Shown piece by piece: positions 1 through 10,803 of a DNA stretch of 64,000 nucleotides (positions within the stretch are counted from its first letter, which is position 1; each line of letters begins with the position of its first letter). The stretch is from Narthecium ossifragum (taxonomy: Eukaryota > Streptophyta > Magnoliopsida > Dioscoreales > Nartheciaceae): NCBI GenBank assembly GCA_963920575.1, contig OY986967.1, positions 11,588,061 to 11,652,060 of the forward strand. The letters run 5' to 3'. The notes under the pieces were generated by a model that was given only the letters and a program-made list of their open reading frames with translations, searched no databases and had not been told where the DNA came from. The translations under genes and the position numbers were made by a program.

Positions 1-2
1 GC

Positions 3-2566
3 AAATGGGTAAGTCCAGTTCACGTGGTGCCTAAGAAATCAGGGATAACAGTTGTGAAGAATGAGAACAATGAGCTCATACCCACGAGGATGACTACTGG
101 ATGGCGTGTCTGCATCGATTATCGCAAGCTTAATGCAGCTACTAAAAAGGACCACTTTCCTTTACCTTTTATTGATCAAATGCTTGAACGCTTAGCTGGT
201 CACTCATTTTATTGTTTTCTTGATGGATTTTCAGGTTATAATCAAATTGCTATCTCCCCAGAGGACCAAGAGAAGACAACTTTCACCTGTCCGTTTGGAA
301 CATTTGCATACAGAAAGATGCCGTTCGGATTGTGCAATGCACCTGCCACCTTTCAAAGATGCATGATATCGATTTTCTCCGACATGATAGAAAGGTTTGT
401 CGAGGTATTCATGGATGATTTTTCTGTATTTGGGAATTCTTTTGATAATTGCCTGGCACACCTAACCTTGGTGCTTAAAAGATGTGAAGAGACAAATTTG
501 ACATTGAGCTGGGAGAAGAGTCACTTCATGGTAAGGCAATGTATTGTGTTGGGACATGCTATTTCTAGTAAAGGTATGGGCGTAGATAAAGCAAAAATAG
601 ATTTGATTGAGAAATTACCGCCCCCTACTTCTGTGAAAGGTGTGCGGAGTTTTTTGGGCCATGAAGGATTTTATCGCAGATTCATTAGAGATTTTTCTAA
701 AATTGCACAACCATTGTGTGATTTATTGGCCAAAGATAGTGAGTTTAAGTTTTGTAAAGCTTGTCTTGATGCTTTCAATACTTTGAAAGAGAAATTGATT
801 ACTGCACCAATTATTATACCTCCTGATTGGTCGTTGCCCTTTGAAATAATGTGTGATGCTTCTGATTATGCTATAGGGGCTGTTCTAGGACAAAGGGTAA
901 ATAAGGTCTCTCATGCTATTTATTATGCAAGTCGTACACTCAATGATGCTCAAATCAATTACTCAACTACTGAAAAAGAATTACTTGCTGTTGTTTTTGC
1001 ATTGGAGAAATTTCGCTCTTATTTGATTGGATCTAAAATTATTATTTATTCAGATCATGCAGCATTGAAATATCTACTAACCAAAAATGATACAAAGCCA
1101 AGGTTAATTAGGTGGATCCTACTGCTGCAAGAGTTCGATTTGGAAATAAGTGACAAGAAAGGGAGCGATAATGTAGTGGCAGATCACTTGTCACGATTGG
1201 AGCACATAGCCGGCCCTAAGGATGTACAACCCATCCAAGAATGCTTTCCCGATGAACAACTATTTTTTGTGAATGGTAAAGAGCCCTGGTATGCGGATAT
1301 TGTTAACTATCTAGCTAGTAATGTTCTGCGTGCTGATCTAAGTTCACAACAAAAGAAAAGATTTTTGTCCACAGTCAGATATTACTTTTGGGATGGCCCT
1401 TATTTATTTAAACATTGTCCTGATCAAATAATAAGGCGTTGTGTTCCAGAATATGAGCATGATGATATATTGAAATTTAGTCATGAATTAACGTGTGGAG
1501 GACACTTTGGAGGTAAGAAAACTGCTTTTAAAGTTCTTCAATCTGGTTTCTTTTGGCCTACATTATTCAAAGATGCATTTAATTTTGTTGCTAAGTGTGA
1601 CAGATGTCAACGGTCAGGGAACATAAGCAAAAGGAATGAGATGCCTCTTACAAATAATCTGGTGGTGGAATTGTTCGATGTTTGGGGCATAGACTTTATG
1701 GGACCGTTTCCTCCATCATACGGGTACACGTATATTCTTGTTGCTGTAGATTATGTGTCTAAGTGGATTGAAGCAATTGCAACCAGGAACAATGACAGCA
1801 AGACCGTGGTGGGATTCTTGAAAGATATGATTTTTACAAGGTTTGGTACACCTCGGGCGATTATAAGTGATGGGGATCACACTTTTGCAATAGAGCGTTT
1901 GATGCGTTGTTGAAGAAATACAACATCACTCATCGGGTCGCAACTCCTTACCACCCTCAAACGTCGGGCCAAGTGGAGGTGAGCAATAGGCAAATAAAGA
2001 CGATCCTGGAACGAGTTGTTGGCACTACAAGGAAGGATTGGGCAGTGAAATTGAATGATGTTCTTTGGGCGTATCGCACTGCATATAAAACTCCAATTGG
2101 TATGAGCCCTTATCGCATTGTCTTTGGAAAAGCATGTTATCTACCGGTGGAATTGGAGTATAGGGCCTATTGGGCAATAAAGCAGCTGAATTTTGACATG
2201 AGAGAAGCGGGGGATATGAGAAAGATGCAATTGAATGAATTGGATGAGCTGCGGAATGAAGCGTACGAGAATGCTAAGATTTACAAGGAAAGAACCAAGC
2301 TCTATCATGATAAAGTAATATAACGGAAGGAGTTTACACCAGGTATGAAAGTTTTACTTTATAACTCACGAATGAAATTCTTTCCAGGTAAATTAAGATC
2401 CAGATGGACGGGCCCGTTCAAAGTGACACAAGTATCGCCTCACGGTGCTGTTGAAATTGAGAATGAAAGGAATGGGAGCAAATTCAAAGTCAATGGGCAC
2501 CGTTTGAAATTGTATTTGGAAGGACATTCAGATGTGGTGGATGCAGTTGATTTTGGTGAACCTTAA
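3..2566 (+). pseudogene. pol: Athila-like pol: reverse transcriptase-RNase H-integrase, broken
   Basis: Polymerase region of AT1, which would copy the element RNA and integrate the cDNA. The frame is open at the left window edge, so the gene starts upstream. RT carries the FMDD active-site box at 408-419. RNase H begins near 850 (motif [13 protein letters not shown]). The integrase HHCC finger spans about 1480-1611 (CDRC pair at 1597-1608), and the DDE core has acidic residues near 1689, 1866 and 1972. A GPF-type C-terminal part (WTGPFKV) lies near 2405. Two lesions are visible: a one-base frame change near 1870, in a run of G just after the second catalytic Asp, and an in-frame TAA at 2321-2323 between core and C-terminus. 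It cannot make a full integrase. Confidence 0.9.
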
Positions 2567-2607
2567 ACTTGGGATTACGTCTTGCCTTGACATTAAAAAA
2601 AGCGCTG

Positions 2608-2625
2608 GGTGGGAGGCAACCCACC
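2608..2625 (+). other. Post-pol hairpin with AGGCAA loop
   Basis: GGTGGG (2608-2613) pairs with CCCACC (2620-2625) around the loop AGGCAA. The same loop with different stems follows the last ORF of NA1 (14386-14399) and NA2 (60613-60628). Function unknown; an RNA signal is inferred. Confidence 0.6.
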
Positions 2626-3213
2626 AAGGTAACCAGTTTTTAACTTTAAGTTTTAGTTTTCAATTTTATATTTTCTCTTTTGTTTTTCTTTTAGGTTTTC
2701 AGCCACCCGGAGGATCCTTGAGGAGATGTTCGCTATTCTATCAGGTGGCCTCGTTCTTATTTACAGTATCTTGTCTCTTCCTTTTCTGGAAATTTTTGGA
2801 TTGCCACCTCCTACATATTTTTATTGGATAAATGCACACATTGAGGACAATGTTGAATTCAGGTTGGGGGGTGTAGACATTCATGACTTTATTCATGCTA
2901 CCTTGTAGGTTTAATAGTGTTAAATTGTACATGAGCTGAAATGTTTATGCTTATTTTACATGCTGCTTTCATATGGATTGGCCGATACATTGATTGCATG
3001 TATGATAACCTGAAGGTAGAATATCATGTGATTCACACACGAACACTTTATGTGCAGTGGCGATTATACTCACTAGAGGAATGAGCATGTTATTGTCAAT
3101 CTAGACCATGATTTCAGCATTAGCTAGTGTTGAGTATTGCATGCAGAAAAAAAATACAGAAAAAGTTTTGGAGCTTTAATAAGATGTGCCTAAACGATTG
3201 TTAGGTGATCTAC

Positions 3214-3272
3214 TTAGTAACCGGGTGTTCTTGCCTCAGGAAGCAGGGAGCTCGCATAAAAAGGTAGAACCA

Positions 3273-3305
<33 letters not shown>

Positions 3306-3370
3306 ACTCAGTGTTTTGTTAAGTAACCGGGTCTCTGCGCCTCATGAAGCGGAGAGTGCTCGTGTAAAAC
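3214..3370 (+). repeat. Duplicated CCGGG stem-loop CGTAAAA motif in AT1 3' UTR
   Basis: Two copies (3214-3264, 3321-3370) start with AAGTAACCGGG or TAGTAACCGGG and end with CGCATAAA or CGTGTAAAAC. Between these, copy 1 pairs TTCTTGC (3228-3234) with GCAGGGA (3243-3249). Copy 2 pairs TCTCTGC (3332-3338) with GCGGAGA (3349-3355). The stems differ but stay paired, with some G-U pairs. An A-rich spacer separates the copies. Confidence 0.6.
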
Positions 3371-3744
3371 GGCAAAATGTTTGATAGTTGAAAAAAAAAA
3401 AAAAAAAAAAAAAGCATGTTGTACTTAAAGTGCGAGGGTTGGATGATTGGTCATGAAGATAGTAGCGTGTTTGGACTAATGGTGGGTAGAAGTTGCTTCT
3501 GTACGTAACATTTATTTATCACGTCACATGTGTTCTTCTGGATGGTGTTAGCATGTTTGAAGTGTAGAAGTTGATTTCATATGTTGGTGGTATGTGTATG
3601 AGTATTATAAGTTTTCGTGCTCTGTACGGTGTACAACATTATTGACTTGATAAGGCAGAACTTTTATCATGCTTGTCTACATCCTTGAACCGTGGTGTGC
3701 TTAATATATTTTATGCGCTTAAAATTGCTAGAGACTAGCAATAA

Positions 3745-3759
3745 GCTGGTTGGGGGGTG
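3745..3759 (+). promoter_or_regulatory. AT1 polypurine tract
   Basis: A G-rich tract (GGTTGGGGGGTG) abuts the LTR start TGATAAGTGC, the expected position for plus-strand priming. The same tract precedes the LTRs at 16951, 47356 and 63276. Confidence 0.75.
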
Positions 3760-5433
3760 TGATAAGTGCATGAAAGTGCACTCTAAATAGCCTTATAACC
3801 ATCTCAATTGCTAGATTATTATCTTTAATCAACATCTTTATGCCTATTTTTATATCTATATGTTGCTTCACATAGTTGTTTGGAAAATGCAGGAAAAAGG
3901 AGAAAAGAAGCTGAAAAGAGTGCATGGATCAACTTTAAAGATTTATCTGTACCTGCTCATGAAGAACCAGAGGATGTGCCATACATGGTTGGAAATCTCT
4001 TGAAGTCTAGATTCTGGAGAATTTTACGCTTCGTGATTCCGAGTTTCCTAGAGGAAGTTACGGCAATTTTAGTACCGATGGCGCAGTCTGAATGGCAGCA
4101 CAGTAAATAAGCTGGAAGTCCGAGCGATCCTCCGATCGATCGGACTACGCAAAAACGTGACAGAACCTATTTTTTTTGGCTGAACGAAGTCCGATCGATC
4201 TCTCCATCACTCCAAAGAAGTCCGATCGATCCGACACCAATGGTCCGATCGATCGGACTCGGGAAAAGTAAAAAACAGCGGATTTTTACTCAACCGATCG
4301 ATCCAACACTCATAATTCGATCGATCGGACTTGGGAATTAAAGGGTGACAGAACGTATGCTTTTTAGAGGAACACAATTCGATCGATCGGACCATCGATC
4401 GAACTCGGGAAGAGCCAGAGATGAAGAATTTTTACGAAGTCGATCGATCCGACTCCCTTAGTCCGATCGATCGGGCTCGGGCGTAAATAGAAGTGGGAGA
4501 TCTCAATGAGACCGATCGATCCAACATTCCGAGGAGGATCGATCGGACGTTTCCAGTGAATTAAATCAACGGTTTTGATTTAACCCGAGTTTAGGCCTAT
4601 AAATAGGATACTTAGGGTTATCAAAGGGGGACTTTTGGGAGGACTTTTTGGCAGCGTTTGGAGGCGAAGAGAAGGGTTCCAGGCTTGGTTTTCTTTTCTT
4701 ATTTCTTCTTTATTTCTCCATTAGTTTTGTTGCCCTCATGGTGAACATGAGTGGCTAGTTTCTTTTCTAAGGTACCGATGTAGCCCTAACTGAATCATTC
4801 TATGTTATTGGATCATGATTATTTTATCAGTTTATTTTCCTTGATTTATTCATTATTTTAACTGAGATCTTAAATACCTTTATCTGGCCAATAAAAGTAT
4901 TATAGATTGTTTTATGTAAGATTGGGCGAGGGTTCATTCCCTAATCTTGCAGGATCTATGAATGAATGAGTTTATGTCGAGGCCGGGTTCAAGCTAAGAG
5001 TATTCTTGGTTCATAATTGTTCTTCAGAGCTTAATGGATTCTTGGTTAACACTTAGTTATGGGTTCATTAACTAGGGTTAATTGGGGGTACTTGGTGAAG
5101 ACCGCGGCCAAACGGATCATCATACCGGAAGAACGAGCCCTTGGAATTAAACTGAGATCTTGATTGATTCAATGCATAGAATGAGGATGTTATGGTGAAA
5201 TCGGAACCTTAGTATTCATCCATCATATTTCTATCGTTTTCTTATTTCATTATTAGGTCATCTATTTTCGAGACTTCATATTTCTTCTTTTATCTTCCAT
5301 ATTTTCTTTCTTTTCTGTTCTTTAGCATTTTACTCTATTAATCTCTACAAATCTCTGTGGGTACGATACTCGTCTTGCTACTATACTGATTGCACCGATT
5401 CGTATACTTGCGAGATATAAAATTTATTCATCA
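3760..5433 (+). repeat. AT1 3' LTR
   Basis: It starts TGATAAGTGC and ends TTCATCA (1,674 bp). A TATA box (TATAAATA) lies at 4598-4605. Upstream of it, 4117-4556 is a cluster of GATCGATC dyads, so the cluster falls in U3. The end is followed by CTCAC, the presumed TSD. A solo LTR of related type lies on the other strand at 53187-54889. Confidence 0.8.
4117..4556 (+). promoter_or_regulatory. Cluster of GATCGATC dyads in AT1 U3
   Basis: About a dozen GATCGATC or CGATCGATCGGAC cores lie every 20-50 bp, mostly as inverted pairs. For example, AGTCCGA (4117-4123) faces TCGGACT (4140-4146). The cluster ends about 40 bp before the TATA box. Role unknown; position suggests a promoter-proximal array. 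Confidence 0.65.
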
Positions 5434-5438
5434 CTCAC

Positions 5439-5756
5439 GAGTCCGATCGATCATTCCAAGGAGCGATCGATCGCTCAAGGGTCGTCATCTGCCCAAAGGC
5501 CACCTTCCGCGTGCCGGAGCTGGGATCTTCCGATCCCGGGTCTACCTAGCCATTTTAAACAAACACTAACAGATACAAGGTCAGTGTGTGCACACGCGGG
5601 TGTGAAACAAACCAACAAGGCGCAATTTACCAAATTGCCCTTGTGGTCCAAGAATCAATGCGATCCACCGGATCGCGCGCTCGACGCGAAACAAACCAAC
5701 GAACCACAGGCCTGACCCAGCCGGTCGACCCAGGAGTAGAGGGACGGATCCTCACA
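5439..5756 (-). repeat. CH1-family LTR fragment, minus strand
   Basis: The reverse complement begins TGTGAGGATCCGTCCC at 5756 and matches the first 300 bp of the CH1 LTRs (22670 onward), including the GGCAATTTGGTAAATTGCGC stretch and an inverted GATCGATC pair. AT1 inserted in it, and the rest of this LTR lies left of the window. Confidence 0.75.
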
Positions 5757-6235
5757 CTTACGGTCGATCTGCCGGACGATGTATGGATCGACTGTAGCTC
5801 AAGAAGGTAGTTGTTCAACACCCTGTTGTTCAGCGCTGGAGCACTTTGCTTGAGAGGGATGACGGTGGAGGTCATCAGAGTGCGTGCTCTGGGATAGGCT
5901 GAGTTCGTAACGTGTGTTTGTCCCCAAGAGATGAGTTCGAACCTGGGACTTTATTGTTCCCTTCCTTTCAGTGTGATGTAGAATAGAATCATGCTGAGCT
6001 TATGGCTCACTCCTACCCGGGCTGCATTTTGCAGGTGCAGGCGCCAGCTCTTCTTCCGTAACACCCACTGGACAGGCTTTTGGTGACGCGCCGACCTCTG
6101 GAGGTGTTTGAGGACTTGGGGTTCACTTACTCTTTTTGGATTATATAAATGTATAATTTCCTCATGTAAGAATTTTGAGATAATTATGTAAGACATTTGA
6201 GGATATGTTTTGTATCAAAATTTTGTCTTATATTA
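5757..6235 (+). repeat. Chromovirus LTR 3' portion, degenerate
   Basis: No gene. 5757-5795 carries GGTCGATC/GGATCGAC dyads. From about 5960 the sequence follows the 3' half of the CH2 LTR in plus orientation, including a stretch close to CTCACTCCTACCCGGGCTGC and a T-rich tail. At about 6231 it meets a minus-strand LTR piece, forming a tail-to-tail join. Confidence 0.5.
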
Positions 6236-6508
6236 GAGATCCGCTACACAGCGTCAGACACACAAAGCGGAATTAATTTGAACTTAAAGACTCCCAAGGG
6301 CATAAAGGTAAAACTAGATATAACATTGCGGAATAAAACTCAATCAAAAGAGGCAACATGACTCCATATATTTTAAGTACATCATCTTCAAACGATAACT
6401 ATAAACAAAAGCTGCCAAAATGTACATATGTTCCTTTGAGATCTCAAACGCCTCCAGAAGTCGACGCGCCGCCAAGACCTGATCCAGCTGGAACCACCAA
6501 GGATGAGC
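6236..6508 (-). repeat. CH3 LTR (minus), part interrupted by CH1
   Basis: The reverse complement is chromovirus LTR sequence (GGCGGCGCGTCGACTTC and flank). It continues without a gap at 25582 once CH1 and one TGAGC are removed, so both pieces are one old minus-strand LTR. Confidence 0.65.
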
Positions 6509-6721
6509 TGTGAGGACCTGTCCCTCTACCCCTGTGGCTCGTTGTAGACCACAAGGGCAATTTGGTAAATTGCGCCTTGTTGGTTTGTTTCACACCCGTG
6601 TGTGCACACACTGACATTGTTTGTGTTAGTGCTTGATTAGAATGGTTAGGTGGATCCAGGATCGGAAGATCCCAGCTCGGGCGCGCGGAAGCTTGCTTTT
6701 GGGCAGCTGACGGCCCGTGAA

Positions 6722-6751
6722 CGATCGATCGCTCCTAGGAGCGATCGATCG
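6722..6751. promoter_or_regulatory. Perfect 30-bp palindrome in CH1 LTR
   Basis: The arm CGATCGATCGCTCCT is followed directly by its exact reverse complement. A near-copy lies at 6883-6915. A relative with a 2-bp centre lies at 50120-50149 on the minus-strand solo LTR. In the CH1 3' LTR the equivalent site (about 22880) has collapsed to half. Confidence 0.8.
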
Positions 6752-6984
6752 GACTCGTGAGCGAGTCGGTGGGTTTTTGATCCATTCGGATCGATCCAAC
6801 TGTTTTGGATCGATTCAACTTGTCTCGGATCGATCCGACTTGGTGTGGGATCGATCCGGACTGGCTTTTCTTTCGCGAGCGATCGATGGCTCCTTGGAGC
6901 GATCGATCGGACTCGGCGTCGGTGGCTTTTCTGCTTTGAGAGGACGACCGCCATTGGCCGTCGCCCGTCGCTCTCTCTTGTCAG

Positions 6985-7160
6985 AAGGGGAGGACTTTCC
7001 CTCCCCTCCTTCTCCTTTTTCCCCCTTCCCCCGGCTTTCCCTTCCCCTTTTCCCTCCTTTTCTTCCTCTTCTCCTCCTCCTTCTTCTCCTTTCTTCTTCC
7101 TTCTTTCTTCTTCCTCTCGCGGTTCTGTTTTTCCCCAGTTTCCGGCAGCCATCTTCTCTC
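6985..7160 (+). repeat. Pyrimidine-rich tract in CH1 LTR
   Basis: A long CCT/TTC-rich stretch, repeated in the 3' LTR at about 23140-23285 and complementary to 49870-50040. Long open frames on either strand here (Ser/Pro/Leu-rich or Arg/Glu/Lys-rich) follow from base composition and are not genes. It may be a leader or core-promoter pyrimidine patch. Confidence 0.6.
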
Positions 7161-8600
7161 CTCCGTTCTCCCTCCTCCGACCATCGTTTTGGGTGTTCTA
7201 AGGCTCGTTGGATCCGTGACAACGAGAGGAAGATCCTACTGAAGTGATTTGGAACCTTGTTGACGACCAGTTCGCGGGGAATCAGCCGAGGAGTGCGTTT
7301 CGGGTAGGTTTATACCTACTGATGTTGTTTTTGGGTTTTCTCTAGATCTAGCCGTTGGATCTTATTGATCTTTGTGTTGTTAGATTCCTCATGCTTAGTA
7401 GAATTTCTGTTATAAATTTCATAAGCTTTGGTTGAGATCTTAGTAGGGTTTATGCATGATTAATCTTGGATTTTCTGGTTTCTGCTGTTCTTGAAGAACA
7501 CCCGGCTTGCGGTGAGGTTTCCGGCCAGTACGTGCATGTGCTTGGGTTGTGATGAACATAAGAGTTGTAGATCTTTCAATCTACTCTCAAACCCAACTGA
7601 TGTCATAATTTTTCGATTTTCCTACGAGTTGTTATGAATTTATTACTAGAGGGATGTGTTGCAGCAATTAACTGGTAAGTTAGTATGATTAACGGTTTTG
7701 ATTAGTGTTTTCTCGTTAATCCAACCGTTCGATGATTATGGATTCTGATATGTAGATATCCTGATGGCTAACTTGGATCTTGAATCCGACATCGTTTGGA
7801 CGTCGGATCGACGGGATGAATTAGCCTCTAAGTAGAGGTTTTGGGTGTTTTGAATATAATATTATATTGTTTACTGTTCATCATCGTTTTCGGGGTTGCT
7901 TCCCGTCGCAGGAGTCTTCGGTTGATGGTCGCGGTACCGTCGTAATGCCGGGACCCGCTGCGGATCGGCTGGCAGCGGTCGGTAGTACCGCTGCAACGAA
8001 ACGGTTGACTTATATGATGCCTTATCATACTGTTGCATGCCTACCTCCTGTTTGTGTATGTTCATAGCATGTATTATTGATTTGTGCATTAGTTGCATGG
8101 TTAGGGCGTGGGTGATCTGTGGGTCGTCGTCCCGAGGCTGGAAGCTCGGATTTAGCCCTAGGACCGGGGTTGGGTAGTTTGGAACCGGTTCGAATTGTGG
8201 TGTCCAGTCGATTCGATGATAGGCTTAGATGACTGGTACACTTGTTGCTTGATGATTATAGAGGTCACGTCGGTCTCGGTGCGGCGGCGCCAGGCGGAGT
8301 CTGAGAGGTGGTGATCCTTTACTGCTTTTACCCTGTGTTAGATAGGCTGCTATGGGAGTAATGTTGTATTTGGATCTCTCCCTCTCCGAGGATATGTATA
8401 TTAAATCTTTTTGGGTTTGTAAATCTGTGGTTCGAGGTTTCATTAAGTTATTGTATCTTTTAATTGGCGGTGCTTTTGGTGAACTGTTAGGGAGACCAAT
8501 AGGTTAGAGGGAACCCTCGCAAGCTTTTTTCGCGTTTTGTTAGGTTCCGGTTCGCGTCGCCCGGCCCGGTTGGGCTTTCGCGGGTCGGGGCGCGACAGCT

Positions 8601-8612
8601 TGGTATCAGAGC
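8601..8612 (+). promoter_or_regulatory. CH1 primer-binding site (initiator tRNA-Met)
   Basis: TGGTATCAGAGC lies 3 nt after the LTR end, complementary to the 3' end of plant initiator methionyl tRNA, as usual for Tekay chromoviruses. Confidence 0.9.
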
Positions 8613-8801
8613 ATAGGTTGTAGATCCCAGGGTTTAGGATCAGGATTCGGTTGAGATTGAGCGAGGAATGGGTTAGTTCTATGTCTAGAACATCCGTGCA
8701 TGCTCCTTTTGAAGTGTTGTGCTTTTCCGCCTTCTGTTTGTGTTACCTTGTTTTGCGGCTTCTGACGAGTGAACGCTCGTTTGTCGTTGGTGATTGCGCA
8801 G

Positions 8802-9179
8802 ATGGCGGGAGCTCGAGATCGACCTTCGGTTGTTGGTCGAGGTTTGGCACGACCTGATCGGCCCGCTCGACCAGACAGGGTAGCACCTGTCAGGGCGGTC
8901 AGAGCTCGACGGACTGAGCCTTCACCAACGACGGTTGCGGTCTCACGGGAGGAGGCCCCTCTCGCCAAGGAGGGGGTCCTCGCTCCGGTCGACGGGCGGG
9001 CCGCGGCAGCGGTCATGATGGACTTCCAGCGGCTGAACCCGCCTAGGTTCAGCGGTGAGACTGGAGATCCGACCACGGTAGACGGCTGGCTCCGAGGAGT
9101 CACGCGCGTTCTCGACGCTCTCTTCGTCGGGGATGACCGGATCCGGGTCACCCTCGCGGCGTTCTAGCTCGATGGTGAC
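8802..9179 (+). pseudogene. gag: CH1 gag, N-terminal part
   Basis: Start of the capsid polyprotein. I chose the ATG at 8802 (MAGARDRP) because the CH2 gag starts at the equivalent ATG (35091). A basic/Pro-rich leader is followed by the gag core start (DFQRLNPPRFSGETGDP). A TAG at 9165-9167 interrupts it just before LDGDA. NA1 then inserts after GGTGAC, and the frame resumes at 18389. Confidence 0.85.
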
Positions 9180-10612
9180 TGATGAGTCAATAAATATTCA
9201 TAATTAAACCTCTTAATTTACCTTTGTTAGGCTTATAGTGTTTGTATTTGATAGTTTGTTAGTTGATTTCAAGTTTAATGAAGATTCAAGTTAGAAAGTA
9301 CAAAAAAGGCTTAATATGCTGAAATACACTGCTCTGTCGACTGTTAGCATAATATTCACCATAAATTATTCTTATGTCTAAATATTCTGAAATTTGGGTG
9401 ACATCTAGAAGACATCAAGATGTACAACTTCCATGTTGGAAACTTGTAGAGATTCCTGATGGATTGATAGCAGTTTTGAAGAAGATGAAGATATTTAGCT
9501 GCTGGAAGACTGGTCCGTCGACGCCCAGGACGATATTCGCCAAATATTCTAGATAAGTCTAAATATTGTAAACTCTTTGGAAGAGGACATAAGACTTCCA
9601 AATCTACATCTTTCGTGTTGGACTCGTTCCCAAATTCTAGACGAGTTGAACCCAGTCAAGATTGGAAAAAACTGTCAGGGTTGAACCAGGAAATTCGAGT
9701 TGCACTTGAGGTCTAACTCAACCCTAAAACCCTAATCCGGGAATTAAGATATAAAAAGGGTTTTGTGGCTGGAAAGAGAGAGGCCTCCATAGAGAGAAAA
9801 ACAGGGATTCAGATTGGTGAAGAAGACGGAGATGCGCCGTGGATCCCTAACCTTCTTCATTGAATACTTGGATCTCATTCAAAAGATGAGTGGCTAAACT
9901 CTGTACTTAGGGATCTCATGAAGCTTTAGTGTAGCTTCTTTGTATTTTCTAATTTGATTCTTGTTATCTTTTCAAAGACATGATCCTATGAATATGGTTT
10001 TATTTTATAAAGAGTTGAGGGAACAGAGTTCCTTGACGTATTTTGAGTCCTACTTGATTGCTATGCTTGATGGTAGAGATTCGTAGGATGATTTTTATGT
10101 TGCTTTTGTGGATGCCTTTGAGATAATCTATGCTAGATGAAGATAGGTTGTACTCAGATTAACTTCGAAGACAATCTATGCTAAGTTTGGATAGGTTATG
10201 CCTTGGGGAAACAATCGCATTATTTTAGGGATTCATGTAAGCTTAAGAAGCTGTGAATCCATAATGTCGAGATAAGAAAACAAGAGGATAACTAGAGAAT
10301 ACAGGAAGTGAAACTAAAGTGGATTGAGTAATCCCTAGGTTTTCTCTCATTGATCTATTTCAATTTCGTTAATTGCTTTCTTAATTAGTTTTATTAATCA
10401 GTTCCTAAAACCCCAAATCAATCCTTCTTCGCTTTAGGACTAGAGTGTTGAGAGTTAATTCTGATGTTTCTTTGTTAGTCAAAGTTTTCCCTGAGGACCA
10501 ACCTCGTATTTCACTATTATTCTATCTTATTAATTTAGTGTTGAAAGAAAGGTTTATAAATTTCTAAATTGCGTTTTGCATACATTTTAACGACGACGTT
10601 TGTGAGCGATCA
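9180..10612 (+). repeat. NA1 5' LTR
   Basis: TGATGAGTCA...GAGCGATCA, 1,433 bp. A TATA-like GATATAAAAAGGG lies near 9748. The end GTTTGTGAGCGATCA directly precedes the PBS. Confidence 0.9.
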
Positions 10613-10617
10613 ATTTT

Positions 10618-10635
10618 TGGCGCCGTTGCCGGGGA
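10618..10635 (+). promoter_or_regulatory. NA1 primer-binding site (tRNA-Asp)
   Basis: TGGCGCCGTTGCCGGGGA is fully complementary to the 3' end of plant tRNA-Asp(GUC), the primer used by Athila-type elements. Confidence 0.9.
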
Positions 10636-10803
10636 CAATCTTTTGATTTACAACGGAGTATCGATTTAATCTTCTTTTAACTCTTTTTCTGAGCGTAGTT
10701 TGATTTTTATTTGTATTTACGTTATTTTACATTTTTTAGGATTTTTCTGATAATTTTCTGAAATTATTGCAGCGTTGGAACGATCTTACGTTGAAGACTA
10801 CTG

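Larger units (their letters stand above)
2567..3744 (+). other. AT1 3' untranslated region
   Basis: This 1.2-kb stretch between the pol stop and the polypurine tract has no credible gene. It holds a GC hairpin right after pol (2608-2625), two copies of a CCGGG...CGTAAAA stem-loop motif (3214-3264 and 3321-3370) and two A-runs (about 3276-3303 and 3391-3412). The same order recurs at 46677-47355. Athila elements often have an env-like ORF here; I see none. Confidence 0.6.
1..5433 (+). mobile_element. AT1: Athila-like Ty3/gypsy element, 3' part
   Basis: The window opens inside pol. In order it shows RT, RNase H and integrase (to 2566), a long 3' UTR, a polypurine tract at 3745-3759 and a 3' LTR at 3760-5433. 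The 5' LTR, gag and protease lie left of the window. Athila-type assignment rests on the RT sequence style ([24 protein letters not shown] box) and on the LTR start TGATAAGTG preceded by TTGGGGGG. No env-like ORF follows pol. The right TSD would be CTCAC (5434-5438), but its left partner is not visible. Confidence 0.85.
6509..8597 (+). repeat. CH1 5' LTR
   Basis: TGTGAGGACC...GCGCGACA, 2,089 bp. It holds a 30-bp palindrome (6722-6751), more GATCGATC dyads to about 6920, and a pyrimidine-rich tract (about 6985-7160). Relative to the 3' LTR (24450-25255) it lacks the segment between GGTCTCG (8271) and GTGCGGCGG, which looks like an internal deletion. A GC-rich terminal hairpin ends the LTR. Confidence 0.9.

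Noticed and set aside
1..2566. Endogenous pararetrovirus (caulimovirid) pol
   Set aside because: A DDE integrase with an HHCC finger follows RNase H, and LTR and polypurine tract are present; this is Ty3/gypsy.
3276..3303. Poly-A run as a retroposed transcript tail
   Set aside because: It lies inside the AT1 3' UTR between two conserved motifs and has no TSD; simple A-run expansion explains it.
6646..7152. Long minus-strand Lys/Glu/Arg-rich frame, and plus-strand Ser/Leu/Phe-rich frames at 6717-7247, in the CH1 LTR
   Set aside because: They follow from the pyrimidine-rich tract, recur in other copies with different frame breaks and overlap in several phases; no domain or start context.
8651..8857. 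Short upstream frames in the CH1 leader
   Set aside because: No conservation of the frame with the CH2 leader; the gag ATG at 8802 explains the coding start.
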